Origin: Clostridium sp. Marseille-P299
Lineage (GTDB): Bacteria; Bacillota; Clostridia; Lachnospirales; Lachnospiraceae
Direction of reading: 5' to 3'
DNA: 64,000 nucleotides
NCBI RefSeq assembly: GCF_900078195.1
Contig: NZ_FJVE01000007.1
Coordinates: 930,001 to 994,000, forward strand
How positions within the stretch are numbered: position 1 is the stretch's first letter; every line of letters starts with the position of its first letter. The position numbers were made by a program, and so were the translations under genes. The notes beneath the pieces are model-generated. The model worked only from the letters and a program-made list of their open reading frames with translations, had not been told where the DNA came from and made no database searches. This document shows positions 46,042 through 55,750 of the stretch, in pieces.

Positions 46042-46075
46042 AAAAGAATCCGCGATGCGGCTTCTTTCGTTTAAT
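46042..46075 (+). terminator. GC-rich hairpin between the two permease genes of system 3
   Basis: AAGAATCCGC, loop GAT, GCGGCTTCTT (one mismatch) is followed by TCGTTT. A second small palindrome, GCCGTC-GTA-GGCGGC, follows at 46081-46095 just before the ribosome site. Such structures are unusual between permease partners. Confidence 0.65.
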
Positions 46076-46111
46076 TTTGTGCCGTCGTAGGCGGCGGAAT
46101 GAGAGGTAAAA

Positions 46112-46939
46112 ATGGGAACAAAAATTAAAAAGTCCATCCTTTATATACTATTAATCAGCCTTGCAATTGTATGTTTGCTTCCATTCTTGTTAATGATGGT
46201 TAATTCAACTAGAAGTGGAAGGGAAATAATGACCTCCTTTACATTTAAACCAGGAGATAGCCTCAAAGAGAATTGGAGAATTGTATCCGGATATTTTAAT
46301 TTATTTCTAGGTTTTTTTAATAGTATTAAAGTTGCGGTTCCAGCAACTGTTTTAACCGCATATTTTTCGGCATTAACTGCCTTTGCATTAGCAGTATATA
46401 AGTTTAAAGGAAAGAATATCATATTTACAACGATTGTTATATTTATGATGATCCCTGGGCAACTAGGATTATTAGGATTTTATAATCTGGTAAGTAAATT
46501 ACGATTAGTAGACTCCTATATTCCATTAATTATCCCAGCAATTGCAGCTCCTGGGACAGTGTTTTTTTTAAGACAGTATGTATTGTCGGTATTACCAAAG
46601 AGTTTATTAGAAGCGGCAAGGATTGATGGAGCTAGAGAAATACATATGTTTCATAAAATAGTTCTTCCAATCATGGCACCAGGAATCGCAACAATGTCCA
46701 TTGGATCTTTTATAGGAAATTGGAATTCTTATTTAGTGCCTTTAGTTCTTTTAAATACGCCGACAAAGTTTACTCTTCCAGTTATGATTTCTTCACTGAA
46801 TTCATCCACGGATATAGCATCCAATCAAGGAGCAATTTATTTAGCAGTAGCAATTTCTGTGATACCAATTTTAATTGTATTTTGTTTTTGTTCAAAATAT
46901 ATTATAAGCAGTATTTCAGCAGGTAGTGTAAAAGAATAA
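46112..46939 (+). CDS. Sugar ABC transporter permease, MalG/UgpE type (system 3)
   Basis: A 275-residue permease with six helices. The EAA loop is LLEAARIDGAREIHMFHKIVLPI (about residues 167-189), and the C-terminus is SSISAGSVKE, a variant of the usual AGAVKG tail. GAGAGGT precedes the ATG. It lies 97 bp from its partner across two GC-rich palindromes, an unusually long gap. The operon ends in a large terminator at 46952. Confidence 0.9.
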   Translation: MGTKIKKSILYILLISLAIVCLLPFLLMMVNSTRSGREIMTSFTFKPGDSLKENWRIVSGYFNLFLGFFNSIKVAVPATVLTAYFSALTAFALAVYKFKGKNIIFTTIVIFMMIPGQLGLLGFYNLVSKLRLVDSYIPLIIPAIAAPGTVFFLRQYVLSVLPKSLLEAARIDGAREIHMFHKIVLPIMAPGIATMSIGSFIGNWNSYLVPLVLLNTPTKFTLPVMISSLNSSTDIASNQGAIYLAVAISVIPILIVFCFCSKYIISSISAGSVKE

Positions 46940-46951
46940 AATATGTTAAAT

Positions 46952-47026
46952 GCCAGAAAGATGGCTAAGATATCGAATGTTTAAAAGAGGTTAAGCAAAG
47001 ATATCTTAGTTATTTTCTGGCTTTTG
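46952..47026 (+). terminator. Large terminator of transporter operon 3
   Basis: GCCAGAAA (46952) pairs with TTTTCTGGC and an inner CTAAGATATC/GATATCTTAG helix adds 10 bp; TTTT follows. The remaining gap to 47232 is AT-rich and shows no gene. Confidence 0.88.
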
Positions 47027-47232
47027 CTGCTTTGTTTGTAAGTATACTCGTCTGGAGAATTCTTGCATTTTTGTACATGATTTGCTATATTTGAATTAAT
47101 AAAAATATAGGAAAATGTGAAGATTGAAATTAGATAACTTCCATATTGCGTTATATGAATTATGATATAGTGGGCTATAAAATAAAAGAGTTTCTTTTAA
47201 AATTGAAGCATCATAAAAAAACGGGGTTAAAG

Positions 47233-48861
47233 ATGAGAAAACAAAGAAATGTATTAAGGTTGTTACTGGGATTTACCATGAGCATGTCTGTTTTATTCAT
47301 AGGATGCTCAAAACAAGAAATAGTCGATGAAAAAGAACCTGTGATAGCGGACGGTAGGCCAATGTGGGAAGTATATTCTGATGAGGAAGTGACGCTAGAT
47401 TGGTACGTGAATTTCTCATGGTATACCACGCCATGGGGAGAAAATCTAGTTTCAAAAACCATAACAGAAGAAACTGGCGTAACCATAAATTTTATCACAC
47501 CCCTTGGGAACGAGGAAGAGAAATTTAATGCGTTAATTTCATCAGATACATTACCAGATATCATAACACTTGGATGGTGGGACAATCAGGTAGATGAAAT
47601 GATAAATAAAGGTATGGTGTATCCTTTAAATGAATTAGCGGATCAGTATGATACTTACTTTTGGGAGGTTGCGGATCCACAAGTAGTTGATTGGTATACG
47701 AGAGAAGACGGGAATTTATATTCTTATCCAAATTCTTCGTATTTACCTTCTGATTATATTGAGAATAAGAATATAGCCTCCAATCAAACTTTTTTAGTAA
47801 GAAAAGATATCTATGAAGCAATTGGAAAGCCAGATATGACAACACCGAAAGGATTTAAAGAAGCGGTTGAGATGGCAGCTAAGCTATATCCAGAGGTAAA
47901 TGGATATCCACTAATACCAGTGGGAACACATATTTTTACAAATACGGGGTGTAATTCCTTTGACCAATATCTTCAGAATTTTTTAGCAATTCCATTTGAA
48001 AAAGACGGAGAGTTTTATGATCGATATACAGATGCTGATTACATAACTTGGTTAAAAATGTTTCGTGAATTAGGAGCGGAGGGCCTATTAAAAGAAGATA
48101 TTTTTATTGATCAGAGGACGCAGATGGAAGAAAAAGTAGCGAGAGGGCAGTATTTTTGCATGTTATATCAACGTACGGATATGAGTGCGCAACAGGCACT
48201 ACTTTATGCAAATGATCCGGATAGCATTTACATAGCGATTGATGGACCTAAAAATGCTGCAGGTGATGATCATATACTTCCAGGAGCAGGTATTAATGGT
48301 TGGACCGTAACTTTAATTTCTAAGAATTGTGAGTATCCAGAAAGAGCAATCGCACTTTTTTCATATTTAATGAGTGAACATGGACAAAAGATTACGTATC
48401 TTGGTGTAGAAGGTAAAACATATGATATGGTAGATGGAAAAGCTGTCATTAAGCCAGAGGTAAAAAAGCTAATTAATTCAAATCGCAGTGAATACGATCG
48501 ATTATATGGAGCGGATAATACTTACTGGATGTTTCAGGATAATGTAATGCAACTAGCTTGGAAACCTAAATTAGAGGAACCAAACAGTCAATTAGAGGAA
48601 TGGACTTATCCCTATAGTCATTACCTTGGACAATACGAAATTAGATTTGATAGTAATACAGAAGCAGGAAATACAGATATAAATATAAAAAAACTATGGA
48701 GTATTACCTTACCGAAATTATTACTAGCATCTTCAGAAGAAGAATTTGATTCTATACTAAAGGAGTTTGTTGATAAAAGAGAGAAGCTAGGATTTAATAT
48801 TGTGAAAGAAGAAAGTACAAAGCAAATCAAGGAGACGAAAAAAAAATTGGGGATTAAATAA
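47233..48861 (+). CDS. Stand-alone sugar-binding lipoprotein in a sensor operon
   Basis: A 542-residue LplA-like binding protein. Lipobox FIGC follows a hydrophobic signal (Cys about residue 25). The mature part is Trp/Tyr-rich (LDWYVNFSWYTTPWG). It is not followed by permeases; its TAA stop overlaps the ATG of a YesM-type kinase by one base, implying coupled translation. This arrangement suggests it presents ligand to the kinase or serves a transporter encoded elsewhere. The frame extends to 47146, but that would bury the signal peptide; ATG 47233 follows CGGGGTTAAAG and restores a normal lipoprotein start. Confidence 0.87.
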   Translation: MRKQRNVLRLLLGFTMSMSVLFIGCSKQEIVDEKEPVIADGRPMWEVYSDEEVTLDWYVNFSWYTTPWGENLVSKTITEETGVTINFITPLGNEEEKFNALISSDTLPDIITLGWWDNQVDEMINKGMVYPLNELADQYDTYFWEVADPQVVDWYTREDGNLYSYPNSSYLPSDYIENKNIASNQTFLVRKDIYEAIGKPDMTTPKGFKEAVEMAAKLYPEVNGYPLIPVGTHIFTNTGCNSFDQYLQNFLAIPFEKDGEFYDRYTDADYITWLKMFRELGAEGLLKEDIFIDQRTQMEEKVARGQYFCMLYQRTDMSAQQALLYANDPDSIYIAIDGPKNAAGDDHILPGAGINGWTVTLISKNCEYPERAIALFSYLMSEHGQKITYLGVEGKTYDMVDGKAVIKPEVKKLINSNRSEYDRLYGADNTYWMFQDNVMQLAWKPKLEEPNSQLEEWTYPYSHYLGQYEIRFDSNTEAGNTDINIKKLWSITLPKLLLASSEEEFDSILKEFVDKREKLGFNIVKEESTKQIKETKKKLGIK

Positions 48862-50669
48862 TGAATAGAATGAAACAAAGATTCCTAGGATTAAAGCTTA
48901 ATGTCAAGTTCACGATTATTATTTTGTTCTTCGTCCTATTGCCAATCGTTGCATTATCCGCTTGGTTATTTAAAAATATGGAGGATAATGTAATTAAAGA
49001 AAAACAAAATGCGGTGACTTACAAATTAAGCAAAGATTATGATCAAATACTAAAAAATATTGATTCCATTAATATGTCTACTCAGTTTTTCATAAGTGAT
49101 CAGACCTTAAATGATTATTTAATTGGAATAAGGGAAGGTGAAAGTTATAGCATCGAAACCTTAATGGAAATCTACAATAAGGATATAGCCTCGTTAGAAC
49201 GTATGGTGAATAACAATCCATATTTGTATCAAATAAGGGTGTATGTAGAAAGCAATACAATGCAAGAGATGATGCCAATTCTTTATCGTAAGACGCGAAT
49301 GGATAAATTATCTTGGGCTCATGATGTAAATCTAAATGGTTGGAAGTATAACTATGTAGATACCATATTTGAATCCTTTGTACTAAATCAAAATAAGAAA
49401 ATCATGTCTTTAGTTACACCCATTGAGGCATATGGGCTTGGACAAATCGCAACTCTTGAAGTTGCAATGGAAATGGAAACGATGTTTCCTTCTTTATATG
49501 ATACAACAGATACGGAGTGGAGTTGTTTTGTCGATAGTGATGAAAATTATTATTTAGGTGACGGCGAAGAATCAGAAGAATCATATGAACTTATAGACCA
49601 GATAATAAAATCTCATATAGCAAATCCGAAGGATAATCAAGTATATCTAATGAAATTAGATAAAAGATTTGTAGTAGTTGGTTATCAATGGGTTAAGGAA
49701 TTATCGGGAATTTTAATTAGTATGGATGACATAAGTTCCGATGTTGGTTCAATATATAATCAACGCAGTTGGTTTATTTTTGCCGCTATTTTAGTAATTG
49801 CAATATTAGTAGTTTGTATTAATTCAGTGGTAAAGGGGGTCTTAAAACGTTTTTATGAAATCCTTCATTCCATTCGAGAAGTGCAAAAAGGAGATTTAAA
49901 CGTTGTTATTGAAAATTGTGGTTCCGATGAAATGGGGGAATTGGGTAACCAAATCAATAAAATGTTAAGTAGTATCAAACAATTAACCTATGATAATTTT
50001 AAGCATGAATTACTAGTTAAAAATACACAGATTCGGGCACTACAGAATCAAATCAATGCACATTTTATTTATAACGTGTTGGAATCTATAAAGATGATGG
50101 CTGAAATTGAAGAAAAGTATGCTATTTCAGATGCTATAACTACATTGGGAAAACTTCTTCGCTACAGTATGAAATGGAGTTCTAACCTTGTAACAGTTAT
50201 GGATGAAATGGAGTATGTCCGTAACTATATGACATTGATAAATCTTCGTTTTGACTATGAAATCTATCTGTCTGTAAACATACCGCCTGAGATACTTACG
50301 CAAAAGATTCCTAAAATGTCATTACAGCCCATTGTTGAAAATGCGATCTACCATGGAATAGAGCAAATGGCGGAAGATACGAATATTTACATAAAAGGAT
50401 TTGTAGAAAAGGAAGATTGTATCATTGAGATTACAGATGCAGGAAAGGGTATGAGTGAAGAAGAAGTTGATCGATTGTTAAAAAAGATATCTGGTGAAAT
50501 AGAAACTTCGGGTGGTTCAGGAAATGGTATTGGGTTAAAGAACGTACAGGACCGAATTAAAATGAATTTTGGAGACAAGTATGGAATTGAAATCGCTTCA
50601 AAATTAGAGTGTTTTACGAAGATTAGAGTACGTATTCCAATGCAAGAGGAAATAGATTATCTAAATTAG
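48861..50669 (+). CDS. YesM-type sensor histidine kinase
   Basis: A 602-residue membrane kinase. Transmembrane helix 1 lies at about 17-36, an extracellular CACHE-like sensor at about 40-305, helix 2 at about 308-328 and HAMP at about 330-380. The His_kinase box NQINAHFIYNVLES (about 394-407) holds the phospho-acceptor His; the usual Pro before it is Ala. The ATPase domain has N (VENAIYHG), G1 (DAGKGMS) and G2 (GNGIGLKN) boxes. It starts one base inside the stop of the binding-protein gene and is 45 bp before its response regulator, which an insertion sequence has split. The kinase itself looks intact. Confidence 0.92.
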   Translation: MNRMKQRFLGLKLNVKFTIIILFFVLLPIVALSAWLFKNMEDNVIKEKQNAVTYKLSKDYDQILKNIDSINMSTQFFISDQTLNDYLIGIREGESYSIETLMEIYNKDIASLERMVNNNPYLYQIRVYVESNTMQEMMPILYRKTRMDKLSWAHDVNLNGWKYNYVDTIFESFVLNQNKKIMSLVTPIEAYGLGQIATLEVAMEMETMFPSLYDTTDTEWSCFVDSDENYYLGDGEESEESYELIDQIIKSHIANPKDNQVYLMKLDKRFVVVGYQWVKELSGILISMDDISSDVGSIYNQRSWFIFAAILVIAILVVCINSVVKGVLKRFYEILHSIREVQKGDLNVVIENCGSDEMGELGNQINKMLSSIKQLTYDNFKHELLVKNTQIRALQNQINAHFIYNVLESIKMMAEIEEKYAISDAITTLGKLLRYSMKWSSNLVTVMDEMEYVRNYMTLINLRFDYEIYLSVNIPPEILTQKIPKMSLQPIVENAIYHGIEQMAEDTNIYIKGFVEKEDCIIEITDAGKGMSEEEVDRLLKKISGEIETSGGSGNGIGLKNVQDRIKMNFGDKYGIEIASKLECFTKIRVRIPMQEEIDYLN

Positions 50670-51216
50670 ATGTAGCAATAGTTTTGATATTCATAAAAAA
50701 AGAGGGAGGAACAAATGCATACTTTATTAATCGTTGAAGATGAAAAAATGATTCGTCTTGGTATTAAGTCGATGATCCAAAGATCAGGTGTAACGGTAGA
50801 TAATATTATCGAGTGTAATAATGGACAGATGGCATTAGAAATCTTAAAAATGCAAGAGATTGATGTTATGTTTACAGATATACGCATGCCAAAGATGGAC
50901 GGAATCGAATTAGTAAAAGAAATGCAAAAGCTACCTCATGTTCCTTTAACGGTTGCAATCAGTGGATATGATGATTTTTCGTATGCAGTAGAAATGATGC
51001 GCATGGGGGCGAAAGATTATATATTAAAGCCGATTGATAGGGAAAAGATTCGAGAGGTTTTAGAAAAATTAAATGCTGAAATTATAGAGAGCAAGGAATT
51101 ATTAAAGCAAGATAGAACCTTAGGCTATCAGCAATTAAAATATTTCATTTTAAATGAAAATATCACCCAGCAAGAAAAAGAGTTGTTATTTAAACAGTAT
51201 AGTAATCAATTTTATA

Positions 51217-52884
51217 CCTGAATTATTCATGTAAGTAAATAACAAAGTTAATTTACTGATCTTTATATCAGCCCGTTGTTTTTTACTTTGATTTTATGAT
51301 TTTACTTTTTTTAACAGTCAAAAAGAAAGGAATTTAACTAAGGTATTATTACTCTCTTTTTTTAACTGCCAATGTGCAACTCACTATCTACTCTAATAAC
51401 CTTTGTAGTGGTCTTAGTGAATGTATTTTTGATAAAACCTCATTAAATTCATTTTTATAAGGGCAACTACTGCATAACTTAAAGATTAGATAGCGTGATT
51501 TCTTCGTTAGCCTTGCTGCTATTTTTATAAGTTTTAAACGAATTGTATCAACTTGAAGATGTCTCATCTTCTTTGGTAAAACCATTCGACGAAACCAATT
51601 GAATATGTTATATGTTAACATATTGATTTGGAGTCGATTTTGATTAGTTATGAAATCATGATTTGGCATAGCATTCATATGAAAGCCTAGTTTTGCTTCT
51701 TTAATCATGTTTTCCATAGTCCCTCGATTACAATAAAAACGTAAAATATCCTGGGCAGGAATCTCCATATTTGTAACGATGAATGTATAATTAGCTACCA
51801 TTACTCCATATGGTTTTTCAATCTTGCAAACAATTCTACGAGGATATGCCCAGCTATCAGCAGCATACATGAATTCAGTATAAGTGCAAGCGTAATCAAC
51901 AAGATTATTGTTTAATGATTCCATAAAATCATAAACATCACCTTCAACCATCTTACGTAAGCGTGCTGATTCCTTCATACGAATAGCAAAACTCACACCA
52001 TTGGTCTCTAACTTTTCATAAAGCATAACGTCTGCGAAACCACTATCACCTCTTAAGAATAGTTGAGTATCTGGATAATTATCCATATATTCCAATAGGA
52101 GAGGATACAAAAAATTATGTGCGTCCTTTGAAGTGTAAGTATTTCCTGGTCTTAACTCAGCCTTTAATAAATCCTTAGTTAACCCATCAAATACTAATAA
52201 TGGATGATATCCAACGTTTTGATAATGAGTATTATAGCTACTACCTTCTTGCGAACCATACGTAGTAAATGAAGTAGAGTCGACATCAAGAATGATCTGT
52301 TGTGGTTGTTCATAAGAATAAATCTTCTCACGTAATAGTTGATGAAGAACATCCATCTGCACAATACAGATGTCATCAAGACGATTCATAAAACGGCTTA
52401 TTGTAGGTTGAGATGCCAATCTTTCTTTCGAAAGAATTTGAGTAAATATAGGATCAAAAGCCAATTCATCCGCATCATCATCTTGAAAGTACCCAGCGAT
52501 GTTTTGAAAGATACGTTGCATGAGTATGGATGAATCAGAATGAATACGCTGTTTTGTATCAGTACTAAAATTCTCAGCAATGATAGAGGGGATCTTTAGT
52601 TTATTTATATATTCATAGAGTAAAAGTAATCCAGAATCGGAGGAAAGTTCTCCTCCATTAAAATTTATTTTAATACGGTTATTGCATTCTAAGTGTAAAT
52701 CCTGTAAACTAGACATATAAGGTTTCTCCTTTGTTTGATTTTGGGTCGCACTTAAATTTTAACAAAGAAGAGGCCTTTTTTCTATATCTAGATTTCACTT
52801 TTTAGGTGAAAGTAATAAATGTATGAAACTCAGTATTAAAAAGGTATTGTATCATGCTAACAAGGTCAGCATGAATAATTCAGG
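51217..52884 (-). mobile_element. IS1380-family insertion sequence, copy 1
   Basis: The element is 1668 bp, bounded by perfect 15-bp terminal inverted repeats CCTGAATTATTCATG (51217-51231) and CATGAATAATTCAGG (52870-52884). It is flanked by a 5-bp direct duplication TTATA (51212-51216 and 52885-52889). It lies inside the YesN-type regulator gene. Its transposase gene is on the minus strand. Confidence 0.95.
51388..52716 (-). CDS. IS1380-family DDE transposase, copy 1
   Basis: A 442-residue DDE transposase. The N-terminus has GGELSSDSGLLLL, typical of this family. Probable catalytic acids are in ILDVDSTSF (about residue 143) and FLRGDSGFAD (about 221), with a late Glu in the NRGTMENMIKEAK region (about 335). 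It is intact and its translation is identical to that of the copy at 54223, so both may be active. AAAGGAGAAACC precedes the ATG. Confidence 0.93.
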   Translation of the reverse strand: MSSLQDLHLECNNRIKINFNGGELSSDSGLLLLYEYINKLKIPSIIAENFSTDTKQRIHSDSSILMQRIFQNIAGYFQDDDADELAFDPIFTQILSKERLASQPTISRFMNRLDDICIVQMDVLHQLLREKIYSYEQPQQIILDVDSTSFTTYGSQEGSSYNTHYQNVGYHPLLVFDGLTKDLLKAELRPGNTYTSKDAHNFLYPLLLEYMDNYPDTQLFLRGDSGFADVMLYEKLETNGVSFAIRMKESARLRKMVEGDVYDFMESLNNNLVDYACTYTEFMYAADSWAYPRRIVCKIEKPYGVMVANYTFIVTNMEIPAQDILRFYCNRGTMENMIKEAKLGFHMNAMPNHDFITNQNRLQINMLTYNIFNWFRRMVLPKKMRHLQVDTIRLKLIKIAARLTKKSRYLIFKLCSSCPYKNEFNEVLSKIHSLRPLQRLLE

Positions 52885-53901
52885 TTATAATGGAAAGTAT
52901 GTAATTTGCTGTACGAATAATATCGGTAAAAAGAATCATAACGGGGATATGTATATCTATTTAAGTGATGTTGATGATACCGAATTATTTATTACGGAAG
53001 TAGAAAATTTAAACTTAATGGTCAAAACGGAATTATTAAATCGCTATATTGGAGTAAGTAGCGAACATCAAGGATTAGAATCCTTACAAATTGCTTATAA
53101 GGAAGCATTAGAAGCTAGGAGAGAAGCCTACTTTTTAGGCGAAAATCTCATAACTTATGATGAGGTACATAATAAAGAACATCGAATGGAATTAGATGAC
53201 TTAATAATGAAACAAATTATTCAGTTATTAGGAACTGATAAATATGACGAAGCATTAAGGCAACTTGGACGTATCTTTAAGAATGCGAAATTAGGAGGAT
53301 ATGCGCCTACAAATATAGAAAAGCATATTTCAATTTTATTTGAAGGAATACAATCTACCTACTCGAATGTATTACAGGTTAGCAATGGGGAATTGCAACA
53401 ATTTCAAAAGATTTATGAATATAATTGCTTTGAGGAATTTGAAAAAGAGATGATGTTATGGATCACGGAATTTTGTAAAAACTTAAATCGTCAATTTGAT
53501 GATTATAAGAATAAGCAAAAAATTCAACAAGCAGTTCAATATATTATGGAAAATTACGATAAAGACTTGAATATGGCCGTTGTTTCAAATCATATCTCTA
53601 TGAATTATTCTTTATTTTCTTATGTTTTTAAGCAATATACAGGAAGTAATTTTGTAAACTTTTTAAAGGAAATACGCATACAAGAATCGAAACGTTTGTT
53701 AGAAGAAACCGATATGAAGATTATTGATATTAGCCAGAAAATTGGTTATGAAAATGAGAAACATTTTATGAAAACCTTTAAATCTGTTTGCGGGGTATCA
53801 CCTACGGAGTATCGGAAGAATATGCAATTTAAACGTAAGGAATTTTTAAAAAGTTAGTTAAGACAGCTTTATGGAATGGGATACATGTAAAATCTATATA
53901 A

Positions 53902-53966
53902 GGATATATATACCATCATATAAAATCATGTGCTCATGTTTTTTATGATGGTACATATATCTTTTA
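53902..53966 (+). terminator. Terminator of the split regulator gene
   Basis: GATATATATACCATCATA pairs with TATGATGGTACATATATC (one mismatch) with a loop of about 23 nt, then TTTT. It is the original end of the operon; the remaining 53967-54054 holds no gene and is followed by IS copy 2. Confidence 0.88.
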
Positions 53967-54054
53967 ATTCTGGAACAAAATATTTTGTTCTTTCATTGAT
54001 TTTTAAATTGCAATGGCTGAGCTTTAGCACCATGCGAATTAAGTTCTAAATGAA

Positions 54055-55722
54055 CCTGAATTATTCATGCTGACCTTGTTAGCATGATACAATACCTTTT
54101 TAATACTGAGTTTCATACATTTATTACTTTCACCTAAAAAGTGAAATCTAGATATAGAAAAAAGGCCTCTTCTTTGTTAAAATTTAAGTGCGACCCAAAA
54201 TCAAACAAAGGAGAAACCTTATATGTCTAGTTTACAGGATTTACACTTAGAATGCAATAACCGTATTAAAATAAATTTTAATGGAGGAGAACTTTCCTCC
54301 GATTCTGGATTACTTTTACTCTATGAATATATAAATAAACTAAAGATCCCCTCTATCATTGCTGAGAATTTTAGTACTGATACAAAACAGCGTATTCATT
54401 CTGATTCATCCATACTCATGCAACGTATCTTTCAAAACATCGCTGGGTACTTTCAAGATGATGATGCGGATGAATTGGCTTTTGATCCTATATTTACTCA
54501 AATTCTTTCGAAAGAAAGATTGGCATCTCAACCTACAATAAGCCGTTTTATGAATCGTCTTGATGACATCTGTATTGTGCAGATGGATGTTCTTCATCAA
54601 CTATTACGTGAGAAGATTTATTCTTATGAACAACCACAACAGATCATTCTTGATGTCGACTCTACTTCATTTACTACGTATGGTTCGCAAGAAGGTAGTA
54701 GCTATAATACTCATTATCAAAACGTTGGATATCATCCATTATTAGTATTTGATGGGTTAACTAAGGATTTATTAAAGGCTGAGTTAAGACCAGGAAATAC
54801 TTACACTTCAAAGGACGCACATAATTTTTTGTATCCTCTCCTATTGGAATATATGGATAATTATCCAGATACTCAACTATTCTTAAGAGGTGATAGTGGT
54901 TTCGCAGACGTTATGCTTTATGAAAAGTTAGAGACCAATGGTGTGAGTTTTGCTATTCGTATGAAGGAATCAGCACGCTTACGTAAGATGGTTGAAGGTG
55001 ATGTTTATGATTTTATGGAATCATTAAACAATAATCTTGTTGATTACGCTTGCACTTATACTGAATTCATGTATGCTGCTGATAGCTGGGCATATCCTCG
55101 TAGAATTGTTTGCAAGATTGAAAAACCATATGGAGTAATGGTAGCTAATTATACATTCATCGTTACAAATATGGAGATTCCTGCCCAGGATATTTTACGT
55201 TTTTATTGTAATCGAGGGACTATGGAAAACATGATTAAAGAAGCAAAACTAGGCTTTCATATGAATGCTATGCCAAATCATGATTTCATAACTAATCAAA
55301 ATCGACTCCAAATCAATATGTTAACATATAACATATTCAATTGGTTTCGTCGAATGGTTTTACCAAAGAAGATGAGACATCTTCAAGTTGATACAATTCG
55401 TTTAAAACTTATAAAAATAGCAGCAAGGCTAACGAAGAAATCACGCTATCTAATCTTTAAGTTATGCAGTAGTTGCCCTTATAAAAATGAATTTAATGAG
55501 GTTTTATCAAAAATACATTCACTAAGACCACTACAAAGGTTATTAGAGTAGATAGTGAGTTGCACATTGGCAGTTAAAAAAAGAGAGTAATAATACCTTA
55601 GTTAAATTCCTTTCTTTTTGACTGTTAAAAAAAGTAAAATCATAAAATCAAAGTAAAAAACAACGGGCTGATATAAAGATCAGTAAATTAACTTTGTTAT
55701 TTACTTACATGAATAATTCAGG
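54055..55722 (+). mobile_element. IS1380-family insertion sequence, copy 2 (inverted)
   Basis: The element is 1668 bp with the same 15-bp terminal repeats (54055-54069 and 55708-55722). It is flanked by a different 5-bp duplication, ATGAA (54050-54054 and 55723-55727), so it inserted independently. It sits between the end of the YesN-type operon and the converging GGDEF gene without breaking a visible gene. Confidence 0.95.
54223..55551 (+). CDS. IS1380-family DDE transposase, copy 2
   Basis: A 442-residue transposase with a translation identical to copy 1, intact, in the opposite orientation. Identity suggests recent duplication within the genome. The two copies form a 1668-bp inverted repeat separated by 1170 bp, so recombination between them would flip the C-terminal part of the split regulator. 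The same ribosome site (AAAGGAGAAACC) is present. Confidence 0.93.
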   Translation: MSSLQDLHLECNNRIKINFNGGELSSDSGLLLLYEYINKLKIPSIIAENFSTDTKQRIHSDSSILMQRIFQNIAGYFQDDDADELAFDPIFTQILSKERLASQPTISRFMNRLDDICIVQMDVLHQLLREKIYSYEQPQQIILDVDSTSFTTYGSQEGSSYNTHYQNVGYHPLLVFDGLTKDLLKAELRPGNTYTSKDAHNFLYPLLLEYMDNYPDTQLFLRGDSGFADVMLYEKLETNGVSFAIRMKESARLRKMVEGDVYDFMESLNNNLVDYACTYTEFMYAADSWAYPRRIVCKIEKPYGVMVANYTFIVTNMEIPAQDILRFYCNRGTMENMIKEAKLGFHMNAMPNHDFITNQNRLQINMLTYNIFNWFRRMVLPKKMRHLQVDTIRLKLIKIAARLTKKSRYLIFKLCSSCPYKNEFNEVLSKIHSLRPLQRLLE

Positions 55723-55750
55723 ATGAATCGTTATATAAACAAAATATTTA

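Larger units (their letters stand above)
50715..53857 (+). pseudogene. YesN-type response regulator split by an IS1380-family element
   Basis: 50715-51221 encodes a receiver domain (VEDEK near residues 7-11, Asp in FTDIRMPKMDG near 55, ISGYDDF near 82, LKPI lysine near 104) and ends with FYT-stop, the stop formed by the element's CCTGA end. Removing 51217-52884 and one TTATA duplication joins ...SNQFY to NGKYVICC... in frame, giving about 489 residues with a C-terminal AraC domain (YSLFSYVFKQYTG and IGYENEKHFMKTFKS). The downstream piece can begin at ATG 52823 inside the element (22 element-encoded codons, GGTGAAAG ribosome-like site). That would give a receiver-less DNA-binding protein. Normal phospho-control must be lost. 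Confidence 0.93.

Noticed and set aside
51217..55722. Composite transposon bounded by two IS copies
   Set aside because: Each copy has its own, different 5-bp duplication, and the DNA between is the rest of the split regulator gene, so the two insertions were separate.
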